A DNA stretch of 64,000 bases from Paralichthys olivaceus. Its lineage: Eukaryota; Chordata; Actinopteri; Pleuronectiformes; Paralichthyidae. The position numbers were made by a program, and so were the translations under genes. Every line of letters starts with the position of its first letter. The first letter of the stretch is position 1. The notes beneath the pieces were generated by a model. It saw only the letters and a list, made by a program, of their open reading frames with translations, had not been told where the DNA came from and did no database searches. The DNA is taken from contig NC_091093.1 of assembly GCF_024713975.1 (NCBI RefSeq), positions 1,674,001-1,738,000 on the forward strand, given 5' to 3'. This document shows, piece after piece, positions 1-12,188 of this stretch.

Positions 1-1499
1 GAAACTCACTGCCGCTCTGTTCAAGTGTGTGGTCATCACTGCTCTTTACCAAAGTCTTTCATTAAGCCTCATGCGAATCATCCACATCCATCCAATCAGG
101 AGGAGACCTATCAATCTCAATGCACAGATCCTCTCCTGAAAAGAGCACATACTCACACCAAAATATAGACACCCAAATTAACAAAAATCACTCAACTAGG
201 GCTTTAACATCACCCATGTCACATGCATGCCAAGGTCATTCTGTACCTGAGGATGTTTCTTTGGACTCCACAGTGATGCTGCTTTGTCTCTCGGTAGATA
301 ATTTGGTGACACTATCACTCTATCATAAAGTAGTTTGTTATTTATAAAGGAGTTTCTAGTGTAGGTTGACACAGTTTTTACTTCACATATCAGCTAAATA
401 TGTGTGGTATGATGAGACAAGTCTTCATGACGGAGGTTGGCAGCTTTAGTTTTGGCTGTGTAGATCCACAGGTACAGTGGATTACAATTGAGACCCTGTT
501 TATTTATTTATACACACCATCTCTTCTAATAATGTTTTAAGCATGGCATTGTATACACAGTTTCATTTAATTTACTTTTCTTTTCACATGTAGTGCTACA
601 TTAGCTTATGAGTATGAGCTTATGCTCACACTAATTTAAATATAAGCTTTGCTTTTGCTCATAGGTTGGTGATGGGAGTGTTATGACCACACTGACAAGG
701 ACCAGCAGAAATGATTTGTCAGAGAGCTACATGTGTTTTTTCTGTATAACCAGTTGGTGATATTCACATTTTTACCAGGGCAGACAGTCCAATACCGTCC
801 CACTCCTGTTGTCATATTTTGCCATTGTAATGAAATGTCTCTGATCTCCCAGTTTTTTTGCCAAGCAGGGTACTGACAGCACAAACTGTGCTTTGTCTAA
901 AAAAAAAAAAGTAGTGAACACTAATAGTGATGGAGATACATATCATGTAGGCAGCTAATGTGCAGAGCAGAGCACAAATAGATGTAATGGATGCTAGTGA
1001 GAAGAGATGTGTCAGAGGCAGAAATGAAAATGTCTCATAAGAAGTGAGAGCTGCTGTCAGTAAAAGGTCCCAGGCCAACTTCTCTAACTAACTAACTATT
1101 TTTGCACTGACACCACAGTTTAAGCAAGGTCTTTTTTTTCTCATTTGCTGCATAGCCTCAATGTGAGTTTAAAAGTGGTCTCACTTTTACATTTATTTTT
1201 AGTCCTGGACTAAAGGTCTTAGCAACCAGTGCTTAAAATATAAGAAATAGTTCATCATATGTTGAGCTGTTAATTACTGTCAAATCTGCCTTGGGGATAT
1301 GACACACATTTATTAAATATTCAATGTAATTTATTTGCAAAGCACTACATTAGAACATACGTTACCTCAAGGCACTTTACATAGTTAGGCCAAGTTCTTA
1401 CATTATTATAGAGAAATAGAAAGCACTTGGCTGCCTAACATGTGGAATCAAAACTGCTCTGACCAGTTTCAAATGACCTTTAAAACTTAAAAACAGGAA
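1..1499. other. Non-coding flank left of plekho2, nothing recognised
   Basis: No exon, RNA gene or complete mobile element could be supported here. Short open frames on both strands have no protein-like composition. About 1310-1425 resembles the left end of a fish dispersed repeat also seen near 22.2, 36.4 and 60.8 kb (shared wording: tttatttgcaaagc ... aaggcactttacatag). The first plekho2 intron, or its upstream region, may lie here, because the first plekho2 coding exon is not visible. Confidence 0.5.
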
Positions 1500-1680
1500 G
1501 AGATCATGAGCTTATATATATGCTCCCCTTGGCACCTCTCAAGTGTCTTGCTGAAATAAAGCACTGGATGACAAACAACTCTCTCCCTCTAAACCTGTCA
1601 AAATCTGATGTAATTGTCTTTGGTCTTACCTCTAGCATGGATGATATCATGGCAAACTTTGGTGAACTAGCACCATTTAA

Positions 1681-2473
1681 AGGTGCAGTGTGTAGAATTT
1701 AGTGATATCGAGTGTTGAAATTGCATGTTGCAGCTGAACACCTCTCACCTCACCCTCCATCACTTGCTTGCGTTAGATCTCCCATTTATCCGTTAAATGA
1801 AAAATAACCTGTGGTAGACTTCACTTGTCCTAAAAACTCAAAAGGTGTTTAGTTTGTACAGTCTGGACTACTGTAAAAAATATGGCAGCCTCCGTAGAGC
1901 CTGTTACGCCTGGCTCTGAGGCTGCAACAACACATAGACAAGGCAGCGTGATGTAGCGAATTACAATTTGCTTTATTGATTTAACATAAACGGAACTGAG
2001 CGATGGAGTGTGAAAGTGAGCATCAGTAGTGTGTGAGGGTGTTTGCGTGCTATGTAGTATGTGTGGTGCATGTTGTCAGGTGCAGAACATAACAAAAGTA
2101 AGTGCAGCAGGATGGAGATCTCAGGGATGAGTGAGAGACCGAGACAGCCCATGGCAGGGGGTTTATATCAGCAAGCCAATCAGGGAGCCATGCACAGGAA
2201 CTTCCAGCCGGCCAACAATCAGCAACCTGCAAGACACACCCACACAGCATACACACCATACACAGACAGGACACAGGCATGGGCTGGGGCCGTAACAAGG
2301 ACCCCCTCAATGTAAATATAAAGTATTTAAATATGAAGGACATTTTCTAGGGTAAATAAAACTACAATTCATACAATTTAGATGAAACGAAATACTGAAA
2401 ACATCATGAGGGTACTTCTGCATTCAATTTCTGCCAATAGATCCCTTTCACCTAAATCTTACACACTGGACCT
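1681..2473. mobile_element. TTAA-flanked MITE, copy 1 (interrupted by a solo LTR)
   Basis: It starts AGGTGCAGTGTGTAGAATTT and ends ATCTTACACACTGGACCT, giving terminal inverted repeats of about 15-20 bp. TTAA lies directly outside both ends (1677-1680 and 2474-2477). The interior matches three further copies at 4308-4654, 25741-26097 and 28061-28334, sharing 'ccagtctggact', 'ccccctcaatgtaaatataaag' and 'actacaattcatacaattta'. It has no coding capacity. A TTAA target with an AGG end fits Kolobok/T2-type elements; piggyBac-type is the alternative. A 396-bp solo LTR sits inside this copy. Confidence 0.85.
1902..2297 (-). mobile_element. Solo LTR, probably Ty3/gypsy type
   Basis: Read on the minus strand it runs from TGTTACGGCCCCAGCC to GCCAGGCGTAACA, the TG...CA form of an LTR with TGTTACG/CGTAACA ends. 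A TATA-like box (TGATATAAACC, forward 2156-2170) and an AATAAA signal (forward 1972-1977) lie in the right order for U3 and R. The other copies of the host MITE lack this segment, so it is an insertion. No internal region or second LTR is present, which points to recombination down to a solo LTR. A clean target-site duplication could not be read; the flanks are agcc and agga. Confidence 0.75.
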
Positions 2474-3883
2474 TTAAGTCCTCAACTAAAAATCTAGGTG
2501 GGTCTATGACCAAAACTTGAGCTTGGCAACCACATTAAGAAGGTTGTGCAATCTTGTTATTATTATTCAAGAAAGTTGGATCTTTTATCTCTCACACAGA
2601 CCTGGAAAAAAACATTCATGCCCTCATTTCCTCTCGCCTCGACGACTGTAACTTCCTTTATAGTGGTCTTACTCAGAAATCAATCCATCCTCTACAGGTA
2701 TTCAAGAATGCTACCACTCTGCTTTTGACACAATCCCAAAAAATTAACCATATCGCCCCTGTTTCAGCATCCTTGCACTGGCTGCCTGTTTGTTTTAGGA
2801 TTGATTTTAAAATTCTTCAAATGACTTTTAAAACCAGATGTGGGCTGGACCCTCCCTGTAATTCAGACCTTGTATCTCCCTACATGCAGTCTGTGATCCT
2901 CTGGTAAAGCGTTGCTAACCATTCTAAAATCTCAGCTAAAAAAAGGAGATAGAGCCTTTGCTGTGAGGGCCTACGGAACAATCTGCCAGAAGAGATTAGA
3001 CTAGCAGAATTGGTTACCTGTTTCATCTCACTTCTTAAGACACATCTCTGTAAAAAAGCTTTGATCGTATATGACTTTTATTATTTGTATCTTAATGATT
3101 ATTATTTCTGTACTCTGATTGTTTATGAATTTTATATTGTTTGTTGTAAAGCACTTTGTTTCTTGTATTGAATATACTGTATGTTATATTGGTGATATAC
3201 AAATGACATTATTATTAACATTATTTTCGTTATTATTATTAATACCTTCTAACCACTGCTTTACACCATGTTTTAGCTTATGTTTAGTAGTTGTCTGATA
3301 TTTCTGTACCCTGTCCATCTTTATGAACTCTCATAATCTTGTTTGTGACTCGTTCAGGCTGTTCATCACCATGTGCATTTGACAAAACTACAAAAAGGCT
3401 GAAATTGATTGTCAAATATTCTTGTTTAACAGGGTTCATGTAATCAGTTTATATTGTGGTAAAAGTTGTTGCATGTTCAAAAGTAAACGGAATTTTGGTA
3501 TATTGAGGTTGCACTTTGAGACCCAAGTTTTTCATGTATCATACCTATTTGTTTTTATCAAGTACCCTTAACATCAACTTAAAAATAATACATATACATA
3601 TACAGTCTGGTGCTATTTTGAATAATTTTAGGCATACAGTGATATTTCACTGGTTCAGTTTTGTTGTGTACCGTAATCAGTAAGAAACTTATTATCTGTT
3701 GAAGAATTTGGATCCAACATAAAATCATACTTGGGTAAACATTTTAATATGTTATCATCAAATCAATATCCTTCTTCTAATATACTGTGCAATACTAATC
3801 AGTTACAATGACAATAAAACAATGTCCACTGCTGGTCACTACTGTATGTTTTATGTGTGATTTGCCATTGTATGTCATTGTAG

Positions 3884-6800
3884 GGTGTGAAAGAGCCAAA
3901 GCTCCAGGGTCTTGCCGGCTGGGTGAAGAAGGCTCCTGGTAGACTGTTGGCAAGCTATAAGGACCGCTTTATTCATGTGGAAAAGACAGAGATTGTAGTG
4001 TATGAAAATGAGGTACACTTGTATGTCTTTCAGTCTCACTATTCTGCAGCATATTCCATGTAACTATTTTACTATCATTTCAAACTTTGTGTTGCAGGAC
4101 CTGCAGAAGTGCTTAGAGAGAATTGACCTGGAAAACTATGACAGATGTCAAGAATTAAAGAACCCCTTTAAGAAGAAGCACAGACTGATACTGATTCGAT
4201 CAAACAAGTCTGGAAATAAGGTGAGATGAGAGGTGCTTTAGAGTAGAACATAACTAAATGAGAGTTATCAGTTATCATATTATCAGATAGAATAAGGCCA
4301 TATTTAAAGGTACAGTGTGTAGAATTTTGTGATATCTAGTGTTGAAATTGCATTTTGCAGCTGAAAACCCCTCCCCTCATCCTCTCCTTCCAAAAATAAA
4401 AAAAGAACTGTGGTAGCCTTTAATTGTCATATTAAAAGGTGTTTAGTTTGTCCAGTCTGGACTAATGTAAAAAACATGGCAGCCTCCATACAGAGGACCC
4501 CCTCAATGTAAATATAAAGTATTTAAATATAAAGGGCCTTATCTGGGGTAAAGAAAACTACAATTCATACAATTTAGAAGAAACAAACTAGTGAAAACAT
4601 CATGAGGATTATTGCCAATAGTTCCCTTTCACCAAAATCTTAAACACTGGACCTTTAAATATAATAGCTCCAACACATTAAAAAGATCAAACATTGTTTG
4701 GGTGTTGTTCAAATTTTATGGATTCCTGTTCTGATTTAGATTCTGCTTATCGATTCCAAACTTTGATTCCAATATGGTAAAAAAATGGGTGAAATGTTTA
4801 GATAGCAAAAACATTGTACTTTTAAGAAGCAAAGACACAATCCCTACATAAAAAACTCTGAAGGAGCTGAAAAATGAAGTTTAAAAGTATGATTTCACCC
4901 ATGTTGTATTTCTTTGAACATAAATGCTACCATTCAATATTGATTAATTTGGAACCAAGTTTGGGTTCCAAACCCTATTATGGAAACAGAAACAGACAAA
5001 TGTTTAGATAAATGATGGCTCCTGTCCTTTCAAAAATAAATGTTTCACAAAAGATGAGAATAGGCACAACTCGCAAGATGCCAGTGTACATTTGTTACAT
5101 TACATGCATTGATTTGGTGTTAGTTTATCTTTTAACATGATTACACCTGTCTCCATATCTTTATAGTTTCTTTGGTTGGTGTCATTTATTGCCACCACAA
5201 TGTTTGTGGAAAAGGCTCAATCACTAAATACCTATAAGCTTTGTGGAGAATGTGTGTTGGAAAAGAGTGTTCACTTTCTCTTACATGCAGTGTTTATGTC
5301 CCTCTCCCATTCATTATAAGTTGAGATACCTTAATTTAACATTTCAGGACAGTTCCTGAATCTGATGTGTCCTTTTGGGGTCATTCAGTGTGAATAATTT
5401 GAGCGGTTGTCACAAGGATGTGAAGAGCTACTTGGCAGCCTCTTGGTTTCTCTCTGGTAACCCTGTTAAGCTCTGGCTCTGCATCACTGAATGATGCCAA
5501 AAATACAGAATGACTTTCTTAAAGAACCACAGCAACAGCAGTTATTTCTACAACCAGTGGCTGCTTGGCCACAGATGGTTAAAGGTAAAGTGACTGTCAC
5601 TCAATAAATAAAATTGAAAGTCATGTGAACAAGGTCTTATATGACAATATATGGAGTTCTTTTCAAGAATCATAGGTAACTGCACCTCCAAGATGGCTTT
5701 ATATATGAAATTTAAAACATTAAAATAGCAGCAAACAACTCAGATTAGTGGAGTAATCGATCAGAGAATGAAGTCACATTCCCTCTGTGTGTGTTGCCAC
5801 ACTCTCAGCAAGAGCAGCATTGAAAAATAAATGACAAAAAAAAGAAGTTTTTTTTAAGGATTGAGGGATAATTTAGATGCAACTGGTGGTCAGGCAGATT
5901 ATTAATGTGATTGTCCTGCAGTGGGAAAATGGAGAAATAGTTCCCTACATTAAGCATCTTGACATGGGATGAAGATTGTTAATGATGTTAAATGTATTTA
6001 TATTGATGGTCTTCTACATTTTTCAAATTATTCCAGCATCCTTCATTTCACTCATATAGTGTGATGTTTCAGGTTTGACATTTTAAGATGACACTACAAA
6101 GTAATTCTATCAAATTCTCCTGTATCAAGCAAAACAAATCTGCCAATGGGTTGAAGAAATTAAAATTAACTTATTATCTACTCACCCTTATTCTGATGGG
6201 GTAGTGGGTGAAGTGTTTGAGTCCACAAAACACTTTTGGAGTTTCAGGGTTTAACAGTGTAGCAGCCACATCCAATACAATTAGTGACTTATCTTCAGAT
6301 TGAATAAAACAACGAATAAAAAAAGAAAAAACATCACATGTGTTAAGTGTTTTATGGACTCAAACACTTTTATCCAGCCCTCCATTAATATAGTGGTGAG
6401 TAGATAATGAGTGAACTATCCCTTTAATGAGTCTTAAGTCCAATCAAGCAAGTTGTGATTGTTATAAGCAATGAAAACCCAATTCTCTTTCTTTTTGTTG
6501 TCGAGCACATTAAGGAGCCACTGTAATATGCATTTAGGGGATACCACCTGAAATATGTGTTTTCAAACAATATGCCTGAAATGTTAGGACGCTAAACTAG
6601 TCTGTTACATTTTGGAAGAAGGTGACATGAGTCTGCGTTCGGGGCAGTCAATCGGGAGATAAGAATTAAGAAGAAAAACATCACGAACATCAGGAGCAAT
6701 CAACAAACAGAACGACTAACATGGAGGTGGAGGCCAAAAATAGTCTTGAGAGTTTAATGCTGAGGTGACGGGAATGAGGCTATTAGCGGCTTGTGAGGGT

Positions 6801-9800
6801 GGCTGGATCAGAAATGACAGAGAGAGATGATTAGAAACAAGGCCTTAAGGGATGGCCTGTGATGTCCCACAGAGCTGGTCAGGATGGTTTCGGTGAAAAT
6901 CCCTGATGAGGGGTGGGTCTAGGATGCGGCGTGCGGGAACCCAGGAGCGTTCTTCTGGTCCTCCCAGTCAATCAGGTACTGAAAGCCTCTTCCACAAGTC
7001 GGGGGGGAAACGTGGAATGTGGGATGGACCCTCATAGACCGGGGAAGGCAAAGGCGGACCGCTGCAGGGTTAATGATCCTGGAGATGGGGAATACTCCCA
7101 CAAACCTGGGGGCCAGCTTCTTGTTTTCCACCAGGAGAGGAAGGTCCCGAGTGGAGAGCGATATGCCCTGTCCCGGAGTGTATTCGGATGCAGGGCGATG
7201 GTGCCGGTTGGCGTTGCGCTGGTAACGGTCAGAGAAATATAGGAGTGTGGAGCGTGCCTGCATCCAGGTGCGTCATCACTGACGGATAAGGGCCTGGACA
7301 GATGGGAACATGGCTTCCTGCTCCTGCTCAGGGAAGAGAGAACTGGAACGGAGAGAGGCCTGTGGCTGAGCTGGGGAGTGTGTTATGGGCATATTCGACA
7401 CAGATGAGTTGTTTGGACCAGGAGGAGGGGTTGCGGGACAAGAGACAGTGTAGCGCAGTCTCCATCTCCTGGTTCATCCATTCTGATTGACCATTGGACT
7501 GTGGGTGAAACCCAGAGGACAGACTGATGGATGCTCCCAGGAGCCTGCAGAACTCAGACCAGAAGTGACAGAAAGTTGGGGCCCCCTGTCAGAGACAATG
7601 TCCCAGGGGAGGCCATGCAGATGAAATACATGATTAAGCATAATCTCAGCAGTTTCTTTGGCAGACGGTAGTTTGGGTAAGGGGACAAATTAGGCAGTCT
7701 TAGAAAAGCGGTCTACAATAGTGAGGATGACTATGTTACCATCAGAGGGGGGAAGTCTGGTGACGAAATCCAGAGAGATGTGTGACCCAGGATGATGAGG
7801 AAAAGGTAAGGGTTGAAGAAGAACGGGGGCTATCAGGGCTTCTTCTGCTGGGCGCAGTTGCGACAGGCAGCAATGAACTCCTCTGTGTCTTTTTCCATGG
7901 AGAGCCACCAGAAACACTGGCACAGCAGGGCTAAGGTGTGTTTCACCCCAGGGTGACAGGCAAGGCGTGATGAGTGACCCCAAGAACCTGAGATCGCAGG
8001 GTGGCAGGACATACAAGCGGTTATCAGGACAGGCACTGGGAGAAGGATATTCAGTGTGCGAATATCGCTTCTTCTTCAATTCCCCAGAAAACGACTAACC
8101 CCTGAGTTAGAGGTGTCCACAAACTGCCGAATCGGCTCTGGAAAGGTTAGAATGGGAGCAGAGGTAAATCTATGTTTCAACTCACCAAAAGCCTCATCAG
8201 CAGTTTTCCAATCATCACCCTGCCTAATACGAACCAGATGATAAGCATTCCTGAGGTCAAACTTTGTGAAGATGGTGGCTCCCTGCAACAGTTCAAAAGA
8301 AGAGGCAATGAGTGGGAGGGGGTACATGTTCTTGATGGTGACATCATTGAGTCAATACAGTCTCGAAGTGGTTACCTGATATGCCCAGGCGGAGCCGTCT
8401 GGTGGGTAACTGTGCACAGGAGTTGACCATCCAGGGCAGTGGCATTGATGGGTCTCTCCAGAGGAAAGCGATGGAGGTCCAAATGATCGGCAAGCCGTGC
8501 ATCTATTAAGTTGGTATCTGCACCAGAATCGATGAACACAGAGATCTTCAAAACCTTGTCTGATGCAGAATAGCTGTGCATGGAGCAGAGGCCTAGAGGG
8601 CATATTAGAGTTCAAAGTCTGGCTCTCCAGCGCCCTCTGGATTACTGGTGAGCCATAGCTTTTACAGGCAGGAGGAAACAAAATGGCTGCTTTGTCCACA
8701 GTACATGCAGCAGTTATCCTGTAAGCGGTGCAGCCATTCTGCAACTGAATGGCGGGCTCTACCTAGCTGCATGGGCTCAGGGAAATCCATTGGAGCATGT
8801 GGCGCCTGCTCCGGAGAAGGAGGAGCCAAATCAAATACAATTGTAGTAAATGGTGAACAATTCTTCAAACGTAAAAAACTACAGCAAACCCCCCAAAATG
8901 CCTCCATACCGCTCCTGGGGTGTCTGTAAGCTACGACATTCAAATTTGACTCGCAACAACATCATTTACGCAATGTTTTTAGCCTAAATGTCCTCTTATA
9001 TCCTCCTCTGGAGCTGCATTAGTGCGTGGATCTATTTATCTTATTATTCACTTCATTTTTGGGCCTCGACAAGGATTGGATTTTGATCGCCCTTACCTGA
9101 TATCCTTCCATAGCTCTTGTACTATCCTATACTTTTACCCACTAATAATGGGAGCACTGGTTTAAAATGTATGCATTAGAGTGTACTTCCAAATTCGAAA
9201 CTAATTTAAAAAATGTAAAAGAAAAACATACAAGGTTTGGAAAATGTAAGGTGTGGTAACTACTCCTAAATATCTACTGTGAATTTTACTTTTTGATCAT
9301 CATCTGTATTTTTTAAATGACTACAGTCTGTTATGTGTCTGACAGGTCAATGATGTTAAGTTCCAGGCTCAAACAGTAGAAGAGAAGGAAGCTTGGATCA
9401 GAGCCTTTACTGAGGGCATCAATCGAGCAAGGAACAAAGTCTTTGATGAGGTCGGTTTCTGTGTAATTCATACAGAGGCATAACTGTCTTTTCATTTCAG
9501 TGGCATCCCTACTTTCTATACACACTTAACTTTTATCATCTTAATGAATGAGTGTAATGTTTTTGCAGGTGAAGGTTGATGAAAGCAGTAATTTAGAGCA
9601 TGTTACTCGAACAAGGCCTAAAGGGAACCGCAACCGTCGGCCACCAACAAGGATACACATGAAAGAGGTTTGTGTGTGTTGTGACAACAAGATGTCCCCT
9701 CTCTCAAGATCTTTACACTCAGACCATTGAGAGGTGGTCTGGGAAGCATGTGGCCAAATCTTTTTAGCAGTGTGAACACAAACGCGGCCTTGGCCACATA

Positions 9801-12188
9801 TGAAGATCTCCCAACTCAAGTCCCTTCACTCACTACAGTTAACAATTAATCAAAAATATTTGTATTCTTTATTCTACCATACCTAGATTTTATCAGCCAC
9901 TGCCACAATATCAAAACTCACAATTACATAATGATTTCCTATGCAGCACATTGATATTTCCCCTTCTGACTCCGTCCCTGCTATCTATCTCTAGCTTCTT
10001 TTCTCTCTTGCTTGTGCTGAAATACTTAAGAACACACACTCACATTGACAACAGATACATTTGTATACTCAGAAAAAATAATTTTGTCTTTGTAAACAGA
10101 AATGACGTACATGTTTATTCTCAAATGAGATCCAATCACCAGGACACATTTTATTGCCTAGTCTTAACAGAAGAACGTAGCACTGTCCACTTTTGCTCAG
10201 ATTTCTCAGAACAGATGTTAATACTACGTCTGAACAGGGCTCAAACTCAAACTGTCATGGTGTATATGTGTGTGTGTGTATGTGTGTGTGAGAGAGAGAG
10301 AGAGGGAAAAAGAAGAGAGAGAGATTTTGTTATTCCTGTGTTGTGGAATTGGTATTTCTTTTTAAAAGAGAAACTTAGTGAACCCCCACTCCCACACCAT
10401 GTTTCCTTCCTTGACCTATATTTGAGAGAATGAGAATGTAAGGTATATTGGCTTTTTTAAATGTCTTGTCAGAATGATCTTTTTGCCCTCTAGGTAGCTG
10501 TTGTGTCGTCTGATGGTATCCTCCGTTTGGATCTTGATCTTGAGGGTGCTGTAATGCCTAGTGGGACCCATTATGTCAATATTGATGGTACTGAGACCCC
10601 TAAAGAAGCCATCAAAGTCCTAATGCCTTTGAATGTCACCAATGCTGAAGACAAACAGTCAAGTGCTGAGGAGATTAAACCTCAGAAAAACACAATCAAA
10701 CCTCCAATGCCCCCTACCAAAGAGGCTAAACCCAGTTCAGTACCCGAGGATGAACCCGATAAGGATGATGCCTCAGAGAAAAGGGTCTGTGTCATACTAT
10801 ATTCTACCACTCACCTTACAGTACAGAATATTTTTGTATGTCTTTATGTTTGTATAACTTGGTCTATAACATATAATTCATGTTTTAAGGTCCTGAAGCC
10901 GCCTATGCCTCCATCTAAAGCCAAGTCCTTGATCACACCTATTGAAGAGGTTACAGAGAACACTGAGAAGATGTCTGAAAAGAGTCCTGATGCCAAGAAA
11001 AAAACAGGTGTACCACCAACCCCACCCAACAAACCCAGCTCCAACAGCCCTATTATCAGCCTCACAGAGCCCTCACAGTCCAAACTAAAACCCTGCCCTC
11101 CTACCCCCCCATCGAAAGAGAAGAAGCCCTCCCACCCTGCTCCAGACCAAGGGGTCCAAGGCAAAGCAGATGAGAATAAGGAAAAGGATGATGACAATAG
11201 GAAGGAGACAGAAGAAACAGCTATAGAATCAGATGAGGATGTTCATTCAATTTTCAAAGAAGCCCTGGAGAACATAAAAGGTGATGTTAGTCCCAGCACA
11301 AAACAGGTTTCTGAAGACGCATCAAGGGAATATGTAAGCAGTGATTGTCCTCTTGTAACCACCAAGAAAAAGCCAGAGGAACCTGCTCAGTCTGACACAC
11401 AACATACGGAAGAGGAGCCAACTATAAGTCAACCAAATGAGAGAGAGGACCATACTGCTTCAATGCAAAGAGACCCAGATACCTTTGACAGTTCTCTTCG
11501 AGCAGAAGAACACACACACAATTATCAAATCCCCTCAATTGTCTCTTCTAATGAACATCCCACTGACAGTTTTAACTTGAGTCCACTGCTCTGTCACTTA
11601 CCTGGGGAGAAGAAAAAAAAGGCAGAGGAAAAATCTGTAGACAGCGGTCAGCACTCAGACGATGACAGTGAAGGCTCTGGGAGTGAAGACACACTGGTGG
11701 CTTCCACAGCTGCATTGAGAGGGAGCCATGCTGAACTGGATAGCAGTGAGATATCTGGACAACATTCAGACAACATTCAGGATATAACCACACCTCAAGT
11801 TATATCAAATGTCTTTCCCTTTCCACACTCAAAGCCCACAATTCCTCTCAAACCCTCCACCAAGGTCAAGTCAGCTTCCATTGGAGATCTGCTGTCAGTC
11901 TCTTCCGTCAGTATTCAGGTGAGACAGCATACCAGAGCTGTGGCTCAAAGAAACTCATCTCCAACAGATGATGTCATGAAACTTGAGACTGAAGTGGCTC
12001 TGGAAATGGAAAAGACGGATGAGCTCCTGAGCAGAATGTCCCAGTTCCAAGATAAAGGTGACAATGAGGGCAAGCCAGAGAATCTGCTGGCAGAGGCCAT
12101 GGAGAAGTTAAGGAAAGCTGACCATGTCCTCAGGGAGGTCAAAAAACTGAGACTTGCTAAGAACTCAATCAAAAGAATGAGCTGGTGA
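3884..12188 (+). CDS. plekho2: Pleckstrin homology domain-containing family O member 2 (5' exon not seen)
   Basis: Coding exons: 3884-4012, 4098-4220, 9346-9450, 9569-9667, 10494-10784, 10890-12188. All junctions are phase 0 and give 681 codons plus TGA. Residues about 10-110 form the PH domain ([12 protein letters not shown], then [20 protein letters not shown]), which in this family binds membrane phosphoinositides. Next comes the family block [13 protein letters not shown]. The tail is rich in Pro, Ser and Glu, with four K-P-x-P-P-like repeats. It includes ASIGDLLS and ends in a charged, leucine-rich helix ([18 protein letters not shown]) that matches the human PLEKHO2 C-terminus. The fish tail is longer than the human one (490 aa in total). 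The gene start is missing: human exon 1 codes only a few residues, and none fits in 1-3883. The PH domain favours PLEKHO; the tail and the ankdd1a neighbour favour O2 over O1. Confidence 0.93.
4308..4654. mobile_element. TTAA-flanked MITE, copy 2 (complete)
   Basis: It begins AGGTACAGTGTGTAGAATTT and ends AAACACTGGACCT, with TTAA immediately outside on both sides (4304-4307 and 4655-4658). At 347 bp it is the cleanest uninterrupted copy and shows the pre-insertion structure of copy 1. It lies in the plekho2 intron after the exon ending at 4220. Confidence 0.85.
6160..6430. mobile_element. MITE fragment with inverted 'actcattatctactcacc' ends
   Basis: The left end reads 'ttattatctactcaccc' and the right end 'ggtgagtagataatgagtgaactatccctttaa', forming a terminal inverted repeat. 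A second inverted pair inside is built from 'gagtccacaaaacacttttgg' and 'ttttatggactcaaacactttt'. A right-end fragment of the same family occurs at about 50430-50490, inside an mtch2 intron. It is non-coding and lies in the long plekho2 intron. Confidence 0.6.
6600..8945 (-). mobile_element. Degenerate Ty3/gypsy-like retrotransposon, antisense in a plekho2 intron
   Basis: Read on the minus strand the order is that of a gypsy polyprotein. A gag zinc knuckle ([14 protein letters not shown]) lies near 8670-8740 and an aspartic protease ([12 protein letters not shown]) near 8500-8545. Reverse transcriptase ([19 protein letters not shown]) lies near 8210-8300 and an RNase H start near 8110-8200. 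The integrase zinc-finger half ([11 protein letters not shown]) is near 7840-7870, the integrase core start ([13 protein letters not shown]) near 7730-7790, and a C-terminal pol region at 6919-7263. Frameshifts and stops are frequent, and the catalytic part of the reverse transcriptase is missing. No flanking LTRs could be read, so the outer limits are approximate. Confidence 0.85.
10261..10326. repeat. (TG)n(AG)n microsatellite
   Basis: A TG run passes into an AG run in the plekho2 intron, about 170 bp before the acceptor at 10493. Confidence 0.9.

Larger units (their letters stand above)
1500..3240 (+). mobile_element. LINE relic, L2/CR1-like, 3' end of reverse-transcriptase ORF
   Basis: Two pieces of one degenerate non-LTR retrotransposon lie on the plus strand. 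1520-1680 encodes the reverse-transcriptase segment with WMTNNSLPLNLSKSDVIVFG. 2478-2907 encodes the C-terminal part (HALISSRLDDCNFLYSGL, then APVSASLHWLPVCFRIDFK). A 3' tail follows with 'gtaaagcactttgt', and the copy ends in ATT-rich repeats near 3240, as fish L2 elements do. Frameshifts and stops show it is dead. A MITE inserted at the TTAA at 1677 splits the LINE, and the protein reading resumes directly after the insert. The clade name rests on remembered motif similarity. Confidence 0.75.

Noticed and set aside
9951..10433. 160-codon open frame with a hydrophobic start
   Set aside because: It lies wholly in a plekho2 intron, runs through a TG/AG microsatellite (poly-CV and ER runs), and resembles no protein family.
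10503..12188. A single uninterrupted 561-codon coding exon
   Set aside because: The part at 10785-10889 is hydrophobic, unlike its surroundings, and is bounded by usable splice sites. It is treated as an intron that happens to be open.
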